In this document: piece after piece, positions 50,551-61,690 of the stretch
How the letters are laid out: each line of letters starts with the position of its first letter
Position numbering within the stretch: the stretch's first letter is position 1
Assembly (NCBI GenBank): GCA_013398275.1
Contig: VZSE01002185.1
Location: 87,189 to 151,188 of the forward strand
Reading direction: 5' to 3'
Length of the DNA stretch: 64,000 nucleotides
Origin: Promerops cafer
Taxonomy: Eukaryota > Chordata > Aves > Passeriformes > Nectariniidae
The notes under the pieces: generated by a model
Databases searched by the model: none
Told to the model about the DNA's origin: nothing
Seen by the model: only the letters and a program-made list of their open reading frames with translations
Translations under genes and position numbers: made by a program

Positions 50551-50689
50551 GAAAAGGCAGCTGTTAGCGATACACGCAATGCACAGCTGTCAGCTGGGGC
50601 CTGCCGCCTGCCTGCACTGAACAATGAGGAAGGCAGCGCCGGGGCCGAGGAGAAGCCCGCAGCGCCCCCGGAGCTGCTGCAGAGCGCAG
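50551..50689 (+). CDS. Exon 1 of those seen in the unrecognised gene
   Basis: The acceptor is CTTTTAATTTCCCCCCAG and the donor is GCGCAG followed by GTGAGT, both close to consensus. The frame reads EKAAVSDTRNAQLSAG at the start and EEKPAAPPELLQSA at the end. It starts at phase 0. The frame stays open upstream to 50,278, so the true left edge may be earlier or a transcript may begin here. Confidence 0.55.
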
Positions 50690-53627
50690 GTGAGTGCGGG
50701 GCTGCGCGGGCCAGGGGACGCAGGGAGCGGGGAGGCTTCGGGAAGTCCCGGGGGCTGCTCCCCCGGCACTGCAGCCAGGGCTGACAGCTGCTTTTTGTTT
50801 CTAACAGCTGTGAGCCACAGGCTTGCATGCGCCAAGATTCGAGTTCCAGATGTTTTATTTCATTTCCATTTACTGCTTCAGTGGGGTGTTTGTCATGAAC
50901 GTATGATTCTGTAACTTCATGTAACTGTTGGAAGCAAGGAGGAGAAGTGGGTGTATCAGTAATGACAAATACTTAGGGTCCCTTTTGTACTGGTAGATAC
51001 ACTGGTAATCTGCTTTGGTCTTGCCACAGACTTTTAATTTTGTAAATTACTTCAATTTATTGACTCAATATTTTGAATTAATCCAAATAATACTATTTCC
51101 CTCTTTGAATAACCTTCATCCTCTAGGGAAATTGCTGAATAACCTCCAGAACAGAAGAAAAAAAACAACCCACACCAAACCCCTGTTTTGTCTAGGGAAA
51201 AACTTAAATGCTCATTTTGGAGAAATTAATGAAAAACTTCACTGCATTCAGTTTGAAAACATAAAATACCTTTACATCTGAGCTTTGCTATTTTAATTTG
51301 AGCATCTGGCAGACTTTATGTATGACACCGATGCTATCTCTTGATGCCATTTTTGATTTATTGAATCTAATGTGGATATAAACCTATCACTCCTGAAGTG
51401 AGCTGAGTGAGAGTTGTGCTTTACAACATGAATTAGACACAGAAGATAAAATCATGGATGATAAAATCCACAGAAGTCAGAGGAACTGAGAACTTCAGCC
51501 TCAGTGTGACTTTCACCATGGCTGTTGGATGTTGAAGCTGTATGCCACTGGAAAATGGAAGCTTCCTTTGAGCTTCATAGAAGGAATTCTGGCTTTCTAG
51601 GAAGTGATAGTCTTTATTTAAGCAGGAATGTTAAACTTTTTGTCTTCCTGTTCTCTGTCAGTTCACTATCACATTGAAGAGTAGAAAGCATTAGCCCAAC
51701 AAAAATTATTTTTCCATCTGATTTTTTTTTTACTTGGCAACCTAAGAAAGGTTGAGTCATCATCTTATTGCCAAAGGCCTTCAAGGGCAGCTCTGGAGTA
51801 TATTGTGCCCTTTGATTTGAAGAGTGATGGCATTGATTCCTTAAAAATATACTATTTTCCCCCAGAATCTCTGTTGAAATGAACATTTAAAAAAAGGAGA
51901 CTAAACTATTGACATTTTAGGATTTCCTTTAATGTCACAGTCTGCTGAAAAACTGTTACCGTTAAAAATGTTGTTTATGATACTTCATCACTCATTCTAG
52001 TTTGAGAAAACTTGCTTGGGATAGTTTTGCCAAAGTTTGTTTTAAAAAGGGGGAGGTGTGTGGGGTGGGAGGGAAGTGGAGGGTAGATTAAAAATATTGC
52101 ATCTGTAAATGGCAGAGTGCAGTCAGCTGGGAGAGAGAGCATTTTGTACCAGCCTGATCACACAACAGGAACTCCTTTACTCCCTTTGACAATAATGTTT
52201 TTTCCCTCCACTTTTATTCTAGCATCCTCTCAACATTTAACACAGAAAAAAAGTTCAGTTGCAACATCAGAAAGTACTGTTCAAAGAACAGGTAAATCTT
52301 CCTTTGGAAAAGCAGAATAGAGGTGAACTAAATCCTTTATGTTTGGAACTGGAAATGTATGTGTTTGAATGCATACTCAGTGGTCACTAACACACTGGGT
52401 ATTTTGGGGGTTGGGTAGGGGGTTTTATTATTATTTGTGCTTTTGGGATTGTTTTCCTTTGCTAGTTACACTGTGCTTTGGAAGTCTCCAAAGCCTTGTG
52501 GGAGATTCAGGATAGGGTCAAGTAAAAACTGAAAAATTCCCCAAGGATGGTTTTAGATATTCAGTGATAAGTTGGAGGGACTGGATTTGTAACAGTACAT
52601 TGTGTTTGGATTTGGAAGTTCTATGCTGAGCTAATAAGGGGGGGTGTTTCTTTCATTGTACCCTTCTGAACACAGAGGTATGTTCATGCCATGCTGGGAG
52701 TGTGTTTTAGAGTTGTAATCCTTTTTTTTTTTGTTTTCAACTTTTAATGCCCCCCCAGCAGTGTTTCAGGATGGAGCCCTGGCAGATGACTTTATGGTGC
52801 TGCCATCTATTATCATGGTGTTTCACTGTCAGTTCTGGGGTGTTTTTAATTACCAGGCTGAGCAGGGAAAACAGACAGATGTGGGCTTATGTATGGGAAG
52901 TGCTACTCTCCATCCATTTGCCTGCTCTAATCTGATTAGAAATAGGGTTTTCAGAAAGTAAAAAATGTACAAAATTGTTTTCTTTGAATTTCCACTAAGA
53001 CAAAGGTGGTCATGCTCCCTTGTTTTTCACAGCCAGCTCATTGCCCTGTGCTGTGACTGTACCAGGGGTTCCTGCTGGGGGAAGCACTAATGCTATCCAG
53101 TTTTTGCTGTTGGATAATCTCCCAGTTTAAATTTTGGGTGGGAAGAAAGGTAACTCCTTTCATTGGTTAGTCTGTTCTTCCTTTGTTCCCAAAGGAACTA
53201 TATCCATTTACACTGAAGAGGCTGATGTTCCAACACTGCAAATTCATCCTAGGAGGACAGACATTGCCCATTCTCTTACTTTTTTTTTGTGCCTCTATTC
53301 ACTGTGCACAGTCTAGCAAACTTTGGGGGCTAAATTGCTGTCCAAGGCAAAGCCCCAGTTTGTGTCCCACTGGCCCCAAGTTTGGTGGGGGAATTAAGCT
53401 GGGCAATGAGACAAGGCACAGGGAGTTTGTCCATGACATTGCAATGTTAATCCCTAAATCTCTGGCAGTTTGTCATGAGACAGCCTGACCTCTCAGCAAA
53501 GGATACAGTGCATATGGAGAGAATTAAAAGACAGACAGTAAAAAGACCTAACATTTTATGTGCTGAAAAGGAGAGCTGTTTACTGAGGTGAAGACTCCAA
53601 AGGAAACCTTACCTGTATGTACAAAAT

Positions 53628-53661
<34 letters not shown>

Positions 53662-56600
53662 AGGTCAGACTTCTCTCTTTGCATCATCTCTGCTGAGATA
53701 TTTTCCAATTCTGCACAAGTGCAATTGGGCTTCAGAAATTGTCATTAGAAGATGCTGCTGTGAAAGGCAATTGGGTTAAGGCAAATTTTTACACAATATG
53801 CACAATAGAGCCAGGTGGGTACTTTTAAGGTTTAAAAATCAATAAAACCTTGAAAGTTTAGTAGAAATAAGCTGTCTTAACTGGAAGTTTAAAAAGGGAG
53901 AAGAGTGTAGCGAGGCAGTTTCTCTACAGTTTTCTTCTGCAGGGCTTTACTTTTTCCCTGTCTTAGCTGACTGCAGTGTTCTGAAGGCTGTGATCAGACC
54001 AAGCACTTGGCCAATGTGGTATTTTGGCTTGCTTTGCTTTGAGAGAAGCTTATCCTTGAGATCTAATATGTGATAGAAAAATGTGAGCTAGTCATGCCTT
54101 GTCAGCAGGTATGTACCTCTACAGCAGACTTTAAAATTATCTTTTTCTTTTGTAGAACTTGAGACAAATGCTGCAGTAGTTGCTGGTCAAAGGTAAGGAG
54201 ATAGTTTGTAGATTCAGAGTAGATATAGCTTTCACGGGAGGAAGTCCCTTTCTCTTTGCTTAATTGCTCAACCTCTGCTACTGCTTTTTATTTTCTTGGC
54301 CATATTCTTTCTTTCCTGCTAAGAAATCAGGCCAGTTGAATGTTCCAAACCATTGCTGAAATACAATGAATATAAGGTAACCTTTTCCTTAGTCTGTGCT
54401 TTGGGCAATGTTTACCCTCATTCTTTCAGGCCTGGATGTTTCATGTCCCAGAAGGGTCTTGATGGTTGCACAACAAATCAAAACTAACCCCCCAAAGCCT
54501 GCACCTTAGCTGCCACGTGAATTTTTGTTTCTGAAAGGAAGTCTTTCAAAAGTTTGTTCTTCTGCCTTGAGGATTGTTTTCAACAGTTTTCCTCTATTTG
54601 CTTGCTAACACTCTGCCAAGCCTTGATAAGAAAGTCACGTAGAAACTTCTTTTTGTGCTGGTTAAGACATTTGGTAATTAAAAGATATTATTGAAAATGG
54701 TTGTGTTCTGTCAGAAGAAAAGATGCTTTCCAAGATCTGCTTGGAAGATTCTAAACACCCCAGGCTCTCACTCAGTTGGCAGAGAGAGCCCCTGGGGAGG
54801 TTTTTGGCTAATGGTGCTGGCACAGCTGGCCAGGTTTTGGACACTGCCCACATGGGGGGAGTGGACCCCTTGGCCAGGGCAAGAGGGGCAGCCCCTTGTT
54901 GGGTTCCTCAGGAGATGAGGCAGTGCCTTCCTTTGTAAGGGAGGGAATGCAGGGCATTTCCTCAGGTCAGGAATGGCTCTGAATGGAATATTTAGCTGTA
55001 TTTATCTTCATTTGGATTGGCACCTTTCAAAGACAAGCTGAAATTTCACATTGAGTTTTCTTCAGGGTAGAATTTTTCTGAAGAGCTGGAGGTGGGACAT
55101 TGGCAGCTGAGCAGATTCTCCAAATGAAGTGTCCTTGTGTGACTGTGTCCAAACTCACCCAGCAAATCAGATTACCACAAGGGCATTCTCAGGGTTTTCC
55201 TACTGATGCTCTTCTGAGCAAGACTGGAAAAGAAGGAAAGTTTCAGGCAAACTGCAGTCTAGTCTGGCCTTGGACACATCCAGGGATGGGGCAGCCACAG
55301 CTTCTCTGGGCAACCTGTGCCAATTTCTCTCTAATATCTAATCTAAACCTATTCTCATTTAAAGCCATTAAAAACCTCTAAAACCTTAGGGGAAGCTTGC
55401 AACCCATACACCACTAGAAATATTTTCACTTGGAGTAACTTGATTTCCTCCTATAAAAGGAGTGAAGTGATGTGCTGGTTCCTATGAGACAATCTCAGCT
55501 CTGGATTTAGTCACTAGAATCTGTAAAAATGACCTGTACTAGCTGACCTTTGGGTTCTGATGCCTGTTTGCTTCCCTCTGGGGGTCCTCTGAGGAGGACC
55601 TTCCCTCTGAGGTAGGTGATTGCTGGTTCAGCTGCCCCAGTTCCATAGGACAAGACCAGTTAACACCTGTTTGGGGGATCCAGTTTATAGATGGCCCATA
55701 ATACTCCCTTACAGGGAAATAGATTCCAGTGTTTATTTTGTGTCTGAGATCATTTACAATCCATAGTCTCCTTGGCTGTGTCCTTCCTTGAGAATGTTTG
55801 TCTCTCCTTCCATTGAGAAACTGTTTTATTTCAGGTTTCTGTTACTTAACCCTAAAGTTTGTTTGGTTTGAGTCCTTCCCCTCAAAGCAGGACTTGTCTG
55901 CAGTGAGACCTCTGTCACACCCAGGTCACCCTGTGCTGTGTCTTCACTGCAGTCTCTGATTCAGGCACCCTTTCCTGAAATCCTGCGAGTTGTCATCCAA
56001 AGGGCCTGAAATGAGCTTTCTTCTTTTCCATTGTCAGCAAAATAATTTGTTTAGCTAATTACTTACCTTTGAATTCACATGAGAGAAATTTAGTTTAAAC
56101 TTCTGAAACTGCTTAGTTGCCAGAAATTGTCTGGCAAGAATGCATTAAGGAGAAAACACCCAAAGCTCAGGATGAGTTTACAGGGCTAAGAGAGATAAAG
56201 CAAAAGAGGAATTTAATTATGAAATGTAGCACTCCCTTTGTTGTCTCAGTGGCAAGAAACAGATTTCCACAATACCTAAAATTATTACTTTATAGCAGAA
56301 AAAGCTTTTTGTTACAAAATAAAAAAAAAAAAAAGGATTTTGACTTCAAGCTTTAAAACTTGAAGAAAGTTTAAAAAAACCTTTTTTTTTAATATGTGAA
56401 GAAATCATTTGGATCAATGGAGTAAGTCTTTTTTAGCAAACCCAAAAGTTGGCATACTCCCTGATGAGTTCTTAATTCCTCCTGATGTTCATCTGCAATT
56501 TCAACTCTGCACCCCCATACTGCAGCAGTCTCTAATGTAACCTGTTTGCTTTTCCTAGACTTCAGTAATGGTGGCACCTGTGGAAAACAGAGCAGACAAT

Positions 56601-59600
56601 TTATAATGCATCTAATTTCTTGGTCTTCTAATGTTGAAAATATTCTCTTTGAGGACTTCTCAATTCTGTATCCTCTGATAATTTTTGATAGAAATGGACT
56701 CTGGCTTACTCAGGTCATTCTTCATCTGATAGAACTTCTGGTATCTCTAGCATTTCATATCTTCAGTGCTAATAGTCCGGAACTGGTACCTGTGTCGGGC
56801 CCTCCTCCAGCTTGTCTGACTTGCATAGAAAAACATAATTCTTCTCACACTTCATCAGAAATATTTTGTCCCACTTTATTAGTAATGAGACAAAAGAGAA
56901 TTGTGAAAAGTCTAAAACTCCAAGTAGAAGAAATTCAAGAGCAGAGGATTCTGCCGCTTCACAGGAAACTGTAGAGAATGGGCAGCGCAAGAGATCCTCG
57001 CGACCTGCGTCGGCGTCCGGCACAGCTAAAGGTAACATGCACAGCCACCCTTGCAGGGGAGAGGGCAGCTCCTAACCTGCTTCCCCAGGTGCTGCCTTCC
57101 CCTGCTGCCCTGGCAGTAGCTGCCTCGTATCGCTGCTCTGCAGCTCATACACCTCGGGTGCTTTATCTCTAGTTTCAAGGATTTAGCCACAGGTTGGTGT
57201 TGAAGCATTTCCCGACGTCTGCACTGGCAGTAAATCCTATATGAATTCCTCTTTGGTACATCTGTGGAACTTGTTTTCTGCAGCACTCAGCACCGTAGTG
57301 TTCAGCACCTTGCCTAGTTGAATTCTCTCTGCAGAAACGTGTTGCTGTTGGAAGGACCGTACTCAGATCAAAAAGTGACATTTTCCTTTTCCTGAAGCCC
57401 GAAAGACACAAGACTTAAGTCTTCCCAAGTGCACAGTCAGTCCTTGCCAAGTCAAATGCCATGGTTCAGGCACGCTCCAGAGGCTGCTGAGGTGGCAGCC
57501 AGGAGCATCAGGGAGTGCTGTGTGCTAGCACAGAGCCTCAGCTCTGCTTCACAACAACATCTGAACTCCTGAAGTTATTAACCCATGGCATTAGCAGGTG
57601 CTGATGTACCTTACTGCTACCCAGGTTACAGTCTTTAACAATTATGCAGCACTTGTGTGATATGCACGGCCCAGTGCCAGGCTGAAGCTAATTCTGTCAG
57701 CTTCTTGTGTTTAAGGGTCAGAAAAATGCTGATGGACCAAAGTTATGCAAGAGAGTAGAGAGAGAGACTGTCAAGAGGCAACATTCGACCACTATTTTAA
57801 AGATAATATACAGAACAAAGAGGTATTAATATAAAATGATTATAAAAGGAAGTCAAGTTGAATTCAGCCACCATTTCCATACTGGAGGCACTAAAGTGTG
57901 ATGGTAAGAATATTGTGTTTTCAGAGTTTCAGAGAAGCATTCCAGCTTTATGTCATTGTGCAATGACTCCCAAAGATTACACAGGGGACCTCTATGTTCT
58001 GCACTTTTGTGACTGCTGAATTTAATTATATTTACTTCTTGTGGCAGGACTGTGCAGAAGAATCTGAGTCTGTATTGTAAAAATGAATTCTCTTTCATGA
58101 TTGTGAAAAAAAGGTTGAAAAATGTTAAGCCAGTGTAAAATCCCTGCCTGCATTTGAGGGGACCTGGAGCGTGTGAGCTGCCCCACACGCTGCACTGGGT
58201 GAACCTAAAGATGGCAACCAGTGACACTTCTGTCACTGAAAGTTCTGAAAATGTGGGAACGGGAAAGTGCATCAAATTTCGATAATACCAAAACTCTCAC
58301 AGGGGTTTGTGCTGACTGTGTAATTTGCTTGCCTCTGTAAATAAAGCCCTTGTTTTTAATTTGTGCATCTGAAGCTGCCGCGGTGTCCAAGGGCTTTGCT
58401 GGACGCGTGGGTGCGGCTCGCCGGGACGCCTGGCTGTGCCACCTTACAGCTGTCCCGAGCTTGGAGAATGGGCCAAACCAGCTGCTCTGGACAGGCTGCA
58501 CCTTAGTGAGGTGGCCACAGGAGTGTCACCTGGTTTGCCACCTGTGCCTGCTCTGTTGGACGTTTTTGTTAGTGAATCAGAGCTTAATTATTCTGGTTTG
58601 GTTGCTCCTGTCCTCATTACGGTATCTGTGTCCTGAGAAACCCCCTAATCCATGGTAAAAGTCATGTGAGGCTGGGAGGAGTTATCTCCTGAGATAGAGG
58701 CTGTTTAAAGTCATTATCAGGAAAACATAGCAGCAGGGAGAGAGAAGCAGACTTTGACCAGCTGGAGTAGGAGCTCCTCGGGAAGGAGGAGGCAGAAGGG
58801 TCACTGTGAGAGGAGAGAAGAGCACGCAGGGAGGGTCAGCCCTGTCCACGTGTGTCCGACACGCTGCAGGGTGCAGGGTTTGGGAAGGTGCTCCCCAGGG
58901 ACTGGGATGGGCTGGGCACTGCTGGCCCCCTCCTCCTCCCAAACACAGAGCCTTCAGCAGCAACAAGGGTGGCAACAGCTGGTGCTGAAACTACTTCAGA
59001 GCCAGTCCTGCTGCTTGGAGGGCTCCAGGCTGGTGTCGAACGGTGGAGATGTTTCACTTCTGAAAATTGATACTGTACTGGTGTTTTCCATTTTTGGAGT
59101 ACTTTTCCAGCAAGGGCTGCTTTTAGCATTTACTGTAGCTTTCAGTTTGTTAAATTTTGAAATTGATTGTTGTTTTCTAATTCCACATGTAACAGCTGTG
59201 GAGTTGTACTGCTGCTGTTCTAATTTTAGATGGGCTTGGAAGTTTTTTTCTCTTTTGACTCTTAAAATACACACAGCTGCAATAGTTTTTGGAAAACATT
59301 ATGAAGAGCCAAAGATACATTGCCAGCGTTTAAAATCACATTTTTAAAAAGATCTAAAGATGCAAATGCCCTTGGTCCTTACTCTTTTTTTGTTTTGAAA
59401 TGGAAACTTAGTGCCTTGGTAAGTGCACTGGACATGTGGTCTGCTGTCGCCGTGGCCCTGCAGGTGTTAACATTTGTGTCTTTGCATCAGCTGTGCTCCT
59501 GTGGCTCGGTGGACACTGCAGAGACTTGTTTTCTCCTGGCTTCCTAAGAGCTCAGACAGCTGGGCTGTGAGCTGGCGCGGCAGCCGGTTGCGGTTGCGGT

Positions 59601-60011
59601 TCGGTTGTGTGGCACCATCTCCGTGGCGCCCGGGGCCGTGCCTCCTCCTGGGACAAGGCTCCCCTGTGGCACGTGGGGGATGGCACGTAGGGGACAGTCG
59701 AAAAGATGTGGCTCTTCTTTCAAAGCTGTTGGGTTTGCGTGAGTGCCCAGCTGACAGCGCTGGCGTCCGGAGAGCGGCTCGGGGCGCTCGTGTGTGTCGG
59801 GCTGACGGCCCAGGGGAGCCGCAGCTGCTCAGGAGTCAGTGCCCGTGCTGGGGAGTGCTGCTCTCCAGAGCCTTCCATTGCAAAAAGGACAGGGCAACCT
59901 GTGCCCCTCTGGGGAGTGGCTTACCGACTGCGTATCCATGCTTCTTTTCTTCTCTTGATTTCAGAAACGAGTGCCAGTGCAATGCAGTCAAAAAGAAGAA
60001 AATCCAAGTAA
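50551..60011 (+). CDS. Unrecognised five-exon gene with basic Ser-rich C-terminus
   Basis: Five small exons on the plus strand join into one open frame of 441 bases (146 residues plus stop): 50,551-50,689, 52,223-52,291, 54,156-54,192, 56,883-57,031 and 59,965-60,011. All four introns have GT-AG ends, and the codon phase agrees at each junction (1, 1, 2, 1). The peptide is rich in Ser, Glu, Lys, Ala and Asn and looks disordered. Its tail carries basic clusters (SKTPSRRNSR, GQRKRSSRP) and ends QSKRRKSK, a typical nuclear-localisation pattern. Three poly(A) signals follow the stop. I do not recognise the family. The start codon is not found: the first exon begins in mid-frame at a strong acceptor, so either upstream exons exist (39,423-39,472 fits in phase) or an alternative start lies in the CpG island. 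A nuclear role is an inference from composition only. Confidence 0.65.
50595..50765. promoter_or_regulatory. CpG island
   Basis: About fifteen CpG dinucleotides fall within roughly 140 bases in a GC-rich patch. It covers the 3' half of the 50,551 exon and its donor. In birds such islands usually mark transcription starts. It may be the promoter of the gene that follows, or an internal alternative promoter. No TATA box is evident. Confidence 0.6.
50690..52222 (+). other. Intron of the unrecognised gene
   Basis: The intron runs from GTGAGT to a TTTTATTCTAG acceptor. It is AT-rich and holds no recognised element apart from a G-quadruplex motif close to its 3' end. Confidence 0.55.
52062..52083 (+). 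other. G-quadruplex motif near an intron 3' end
   Basis: G runs of 4, 3, 3 and 3 with loops of 1, 1 and 7 bases fit the canonical motif. It lies about 140 bases upstream of the acceptor at 52,222 on the transcribed-sense strand, so it could fold in the pre-mRNA. A splicing effect is possible but unproven. Confidence 0.5.
52223..52291 (+). CDS. Exon 2 of the unrecognised gene
   Basis: This 69-base exon reads SSQHLTQKKSSVATSESTVQ after completing a split Ala codon. The acceptor is TTTTATTCTAG and the donor is AACAG followed by GTAAAT. Only one frame is fully open, and it is the one required by the previous exon. Confidence 0.6.
52292..54155 (+). other. Intron of the unrecognised gene
   Basis: No gene lies within this intron. 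A GA dinucleotide repeat occupies 53,631-53,660. Confidence 0.55.
53631..53660. repeat. AG dinucleotide microsatellite
   Basis: Fourteen to fifteen uninterrupted AG units lie in an intron of the unrecognised gene. Confidence 0.95.
54156..54192 (+). CDS. Exon 3 of the unrecognised gene, 37 bases
   Basis: A CTTTTTCTTTTGTAG acceptor and an AAAG donor followed by GTAAGG flank a small exon. It reads LETNAAVVAGQ between two split codons. Its length changes the phase from 1 to 2, and the next exon matches this. Skipping it would shift the frame. Confidence 0.6.
54193..56882 (+). other. Intron of the unrecognised gene
   Basis: The intron holds one short antisense CR1 piece (55,268-55,385) and a poly-A run near 56,321. 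Otherwise it is unremarkable. Confidence 0.5.
55268..55385 (-). mobile_element. CR1 LINE fragment, antisense
   Basis: The plus strand reads GGACACATCCAGGGATGGGG, then a CTTCTCTGGGCAACCTG block, then CTAATATCTAATCTAAACC. This is the reverse complement of the CR1 region just before its 3' end. Only about 120 bases remain. It lies in an intron, opposite to the host gene. Confidence 0.8.
56883..57031 (+). CDS. Exon 4 of the unrecognised gene, basic Ser-rich
   Basis: The exon reads NETKENCEKSKTPSRRNSR at its start and ENGQRKRSSRPASASGTAK at its end, the most protein-like part of the gene. The donor is AAAG followed by GTAACA. Two acceptors are possible, after TTATTAG at 56,882 or after CTTCATCAG at 56,858. 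They are 24 bases apart and both keep the frame, so the two products would differ by eight residues. SPS/TPS-like and RRNS contexts could be phosphorylation sites, which is inference. Confidence 0.65.
57032..59964 (+). other. Last intron of the unrecognised gene
   Basis: No exon was supported inside this intron. Long open frames at 58,754-59,347 and 59,474-60,031 have no splice support of their own, and the second merely overlaps the last exon in another frame. A CpG-dense patch occupies about 59,565-59,805. Confidence 0.5.
59565..59805. promoter_or_regulatory. CpG-dense patch in the last intron
   Basis: More than twenty CpGs fall in about 240 bases, with a short GGTTGC hexamer repeat at its start. 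It lies only 160 bases before the last exon. It may be a small CpG island, an undermethylated regulatory site or simply a GC-rich insertion. No transcript start can be assigned. Confidence 0.4.
59965..60011 (+). CDS. Terminal coding exon of the unrecognised gene
   Basis: A TTCTCTTGATTTCAG acceptor precedes the final codons, which read ETSASAMQSKRRKSK and then TAA at 60,009-60,011. The first Glu codon is completed by a G from the previous exon. The basic end suits a nuclear-localisation signal. Confidence 0.65.
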
Positions 60012-60091
60012 ATTACTGCATGGAAACATGAGACTTGTAAATGAGTGTGAATTTACCAATAGCAATTTTGAGCTGTGATTTTTCTTTTTTA

Positions 60092-60097
60092 AATAAA
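60092..60097 (+). promoter_or_regulatory. Proximal poly(A) signal
   Basis: AATAAA lies 81 bases after the stop codon. Its use would give a very short 3' untranslated region. Confidence 0.5.
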
Positions 60098-60491
60098 ATT
60101 CTGTACAGTAAGTCATTTTAATATTATACTGTTCCCAGTAAATGATTTTTTTTTTTCTAAAAACAGATAGATATAAAAACTGGGTTCTTCTGAAACCCCC
60201 TGGATTTGCAAAGTGAAGTCAGGGTTAGCACATTAGGGTAATGTGTTTGTATGAAATGGGAGGGGAAGACAATTGTAAATTTATTTGTTTCCACTTTTCA
60301 TAAACAATTTAGAATACAGGGTTGTCATTTTTAGGTATTAAAATAATGTAATGTGCTGTTGTTTAAGTACTGTATGTGAATATCAGTCCGAGGGTTTATA
60401 AACAAACCCCATGTTGTTTGGAAATGTAAATAATTTTATTATATAGCGTATCTGATGTATTTGTTGTAGAAATGGACCAGTGAAACAAAAA

Positions 60492-60497
60492 AATAAA
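60492..60497 (+). promoter_or_regulatory. Middle poly(A) signal
   Basis: AATAAA sits within an A-rich run, 44 bases before the distal signal. The pair may act as one composite site. Confidence 0.45.
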
Positions 60498-60535
60498 TTT
60501 AAGGGTTTGTATAATGTGGAATCCCTCATGTTCTA

Positions 60536-60541
60536 AATAAA
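60536..60541 (+). promoter_or_regulatory. Distal poly(A) signal
   Basis: AATAAATGTTATTGTCCTAC is followed by a T/G-rich stretch, a good arrangement for cleavage and polyadenylation. It is the likeliest main transcript end. Confidence 0.55.
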
Positions 60542-60560
60542 TGTTATTGTCCTACAAATT

Positions 60561-61126
60561 GGGTTGAATTATTATTAGCAAAAACAGCGGCATCATTCCA
60601 AACGGGAGGATTGGAGGGATTATTCAGAGCTCCAGGCCTGCAAGCTCCTTATATGTAGCTTCAGCAGGGAATTTGTCTAAGCACAAACAAGCTGAGTGAT
60701 GCAGCTGTTCCTGCAAAGCAGGAGAGAGCAGGGAGGGCGCCCTGCTGCCCTGGCTTGTGCAGGGAGCAGAGGAGCCCCAGCAGCTGGCCCCTCACACAGG
60801 GCTGCTCAGCAGGGACCAGGCAGGGAAAGGGCCCAGTCCCACCAGATGAAGGCAGCGCTGGTGTCCCTGCACCTGGAGAGCTCTGCTGCCCTCGGCCGTG
60901 GCGGCTGGGATGTGCTGCCGTGGAAAGTAGGTCAGGCTCCCTGCTCCTGGGAGCTGCTGGGGAGAGCCCAGAGCCTGAGATCTGTGCACACACACTGCCA
61001 CCTCTTCTCTTTCTTGCTGGATTTTAAAGATGTGTATCTCAAAATGCTGATTAAATAGAAATTGTTATTAAATAGAAATTGTCAGCTTTTATAATCACAG
61101 AAATCAGCTATTTGTGCACAACGTAA
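60561..61126. other. Intergenic sequence with a 17-bp tandem duplication
   Basis: A GC-rich patch at 60,690-60,980 has overlapping open frames on both strands but no recognised product. A two-copy direct repeat, ATTAAATAGAAATTGTT, lies at 61,050-61,082, just before the CR1 cluster. Confidence 0.5.
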
Positions 61127-61690
61127 CAGGCGAGGCCGATGTTACGGAATCACTGGGGTTGGAAAAGTCCTTTAAAACCATCGAGTCCATCTGTTCCCCT
61201 AGCACTGCCAAGGCCACCACTAGCCCATGTCCCCGAGCGCAGCATCCACACGTTTTTAAAATCCCTCTAGGGACGGGGGCTCCACCATTGTCCTGGGCAG
61301 CTGTGCCAGGACTTGACAACCTCTTCCATGAAGAAATTTTCCCCAATATCCAACCTGAACCTCCCCTGGTGCAACTTGAGGTCATTTCCTGTCATCCTGT
61401 CCCTTGTTCCCTGGGAGCACAGCCCGACCCCACCCAGCTCCACCCTCCTGTCAGGGAGTTGTGGAGAGTGAATGTTCCCCCCTGAGTCTCTTTTTCTCCA
61501 GGCTGAGCCTTCGCAGCTCTCTCAGCTGCTCCAGCCCCTTCCCCAGCCCTGTTGCTTTCTCAGCCCCAACGCCTCAATGCCTTTCTTGCCACGAGGGGCC
61601 CAGAACTGTCCCCAGGATTGGAGGTGCCTCACCAGTGCCCAGGATGGGACAGTGGCTGCCCTGGTCCTGCTGCCACACCATGGCACAGGG
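61127..61690 (-). mobile_element. CR1 LINE 3' fragment, antisense
   Basis: The plus strand begins ACGGAATCACTGGGGTTGGA and continues with CAGCACTGCCAAGGCCACCA-type and CCAATATCCAACCTGAACC blocks. This is the reverse complement of the 3' end of a CR1 subfamily, whose 3' terminus is at about 61,127. About 560 bases are present, reaching into the RT C-terminal region. It ends abruptly against an oppositely oriented CR1. Confidence 0.9.

Larger units (their letters stand above)
60012..60560 (+). other. 3' untranslated region of the unrecognised gene
   Basis: An AT-rich, T-rich tract follows the stop, with no long open frame. It contains three AATAAA signals. Cleavage after the last one would fall near 60,556-60,565, ahead of a GT-rich stretch. 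Confidence 0.6.

Noticed and set aside
50278..50784. 168-codon open frame starting with MWEQLLLDQ
   Set aside because: Its N-terminal part translates CT-rich sequence and its C-terminal part reads past a good splice donor. Only the part from 50,551 to 50,689 is supported as an exon.
58754..59347. 197-codon open frame in the last intron
   Set aside because: No splice sites or family resemblance, and other frames overlap it on both strands.
59474..60031. 185-codon open frame overlapping the terminal exon
   Set aside because: It crosses the last splice acceptor in a different frame. Its length is favoured by the GC-rich CpG patch, where stop codons are rare.
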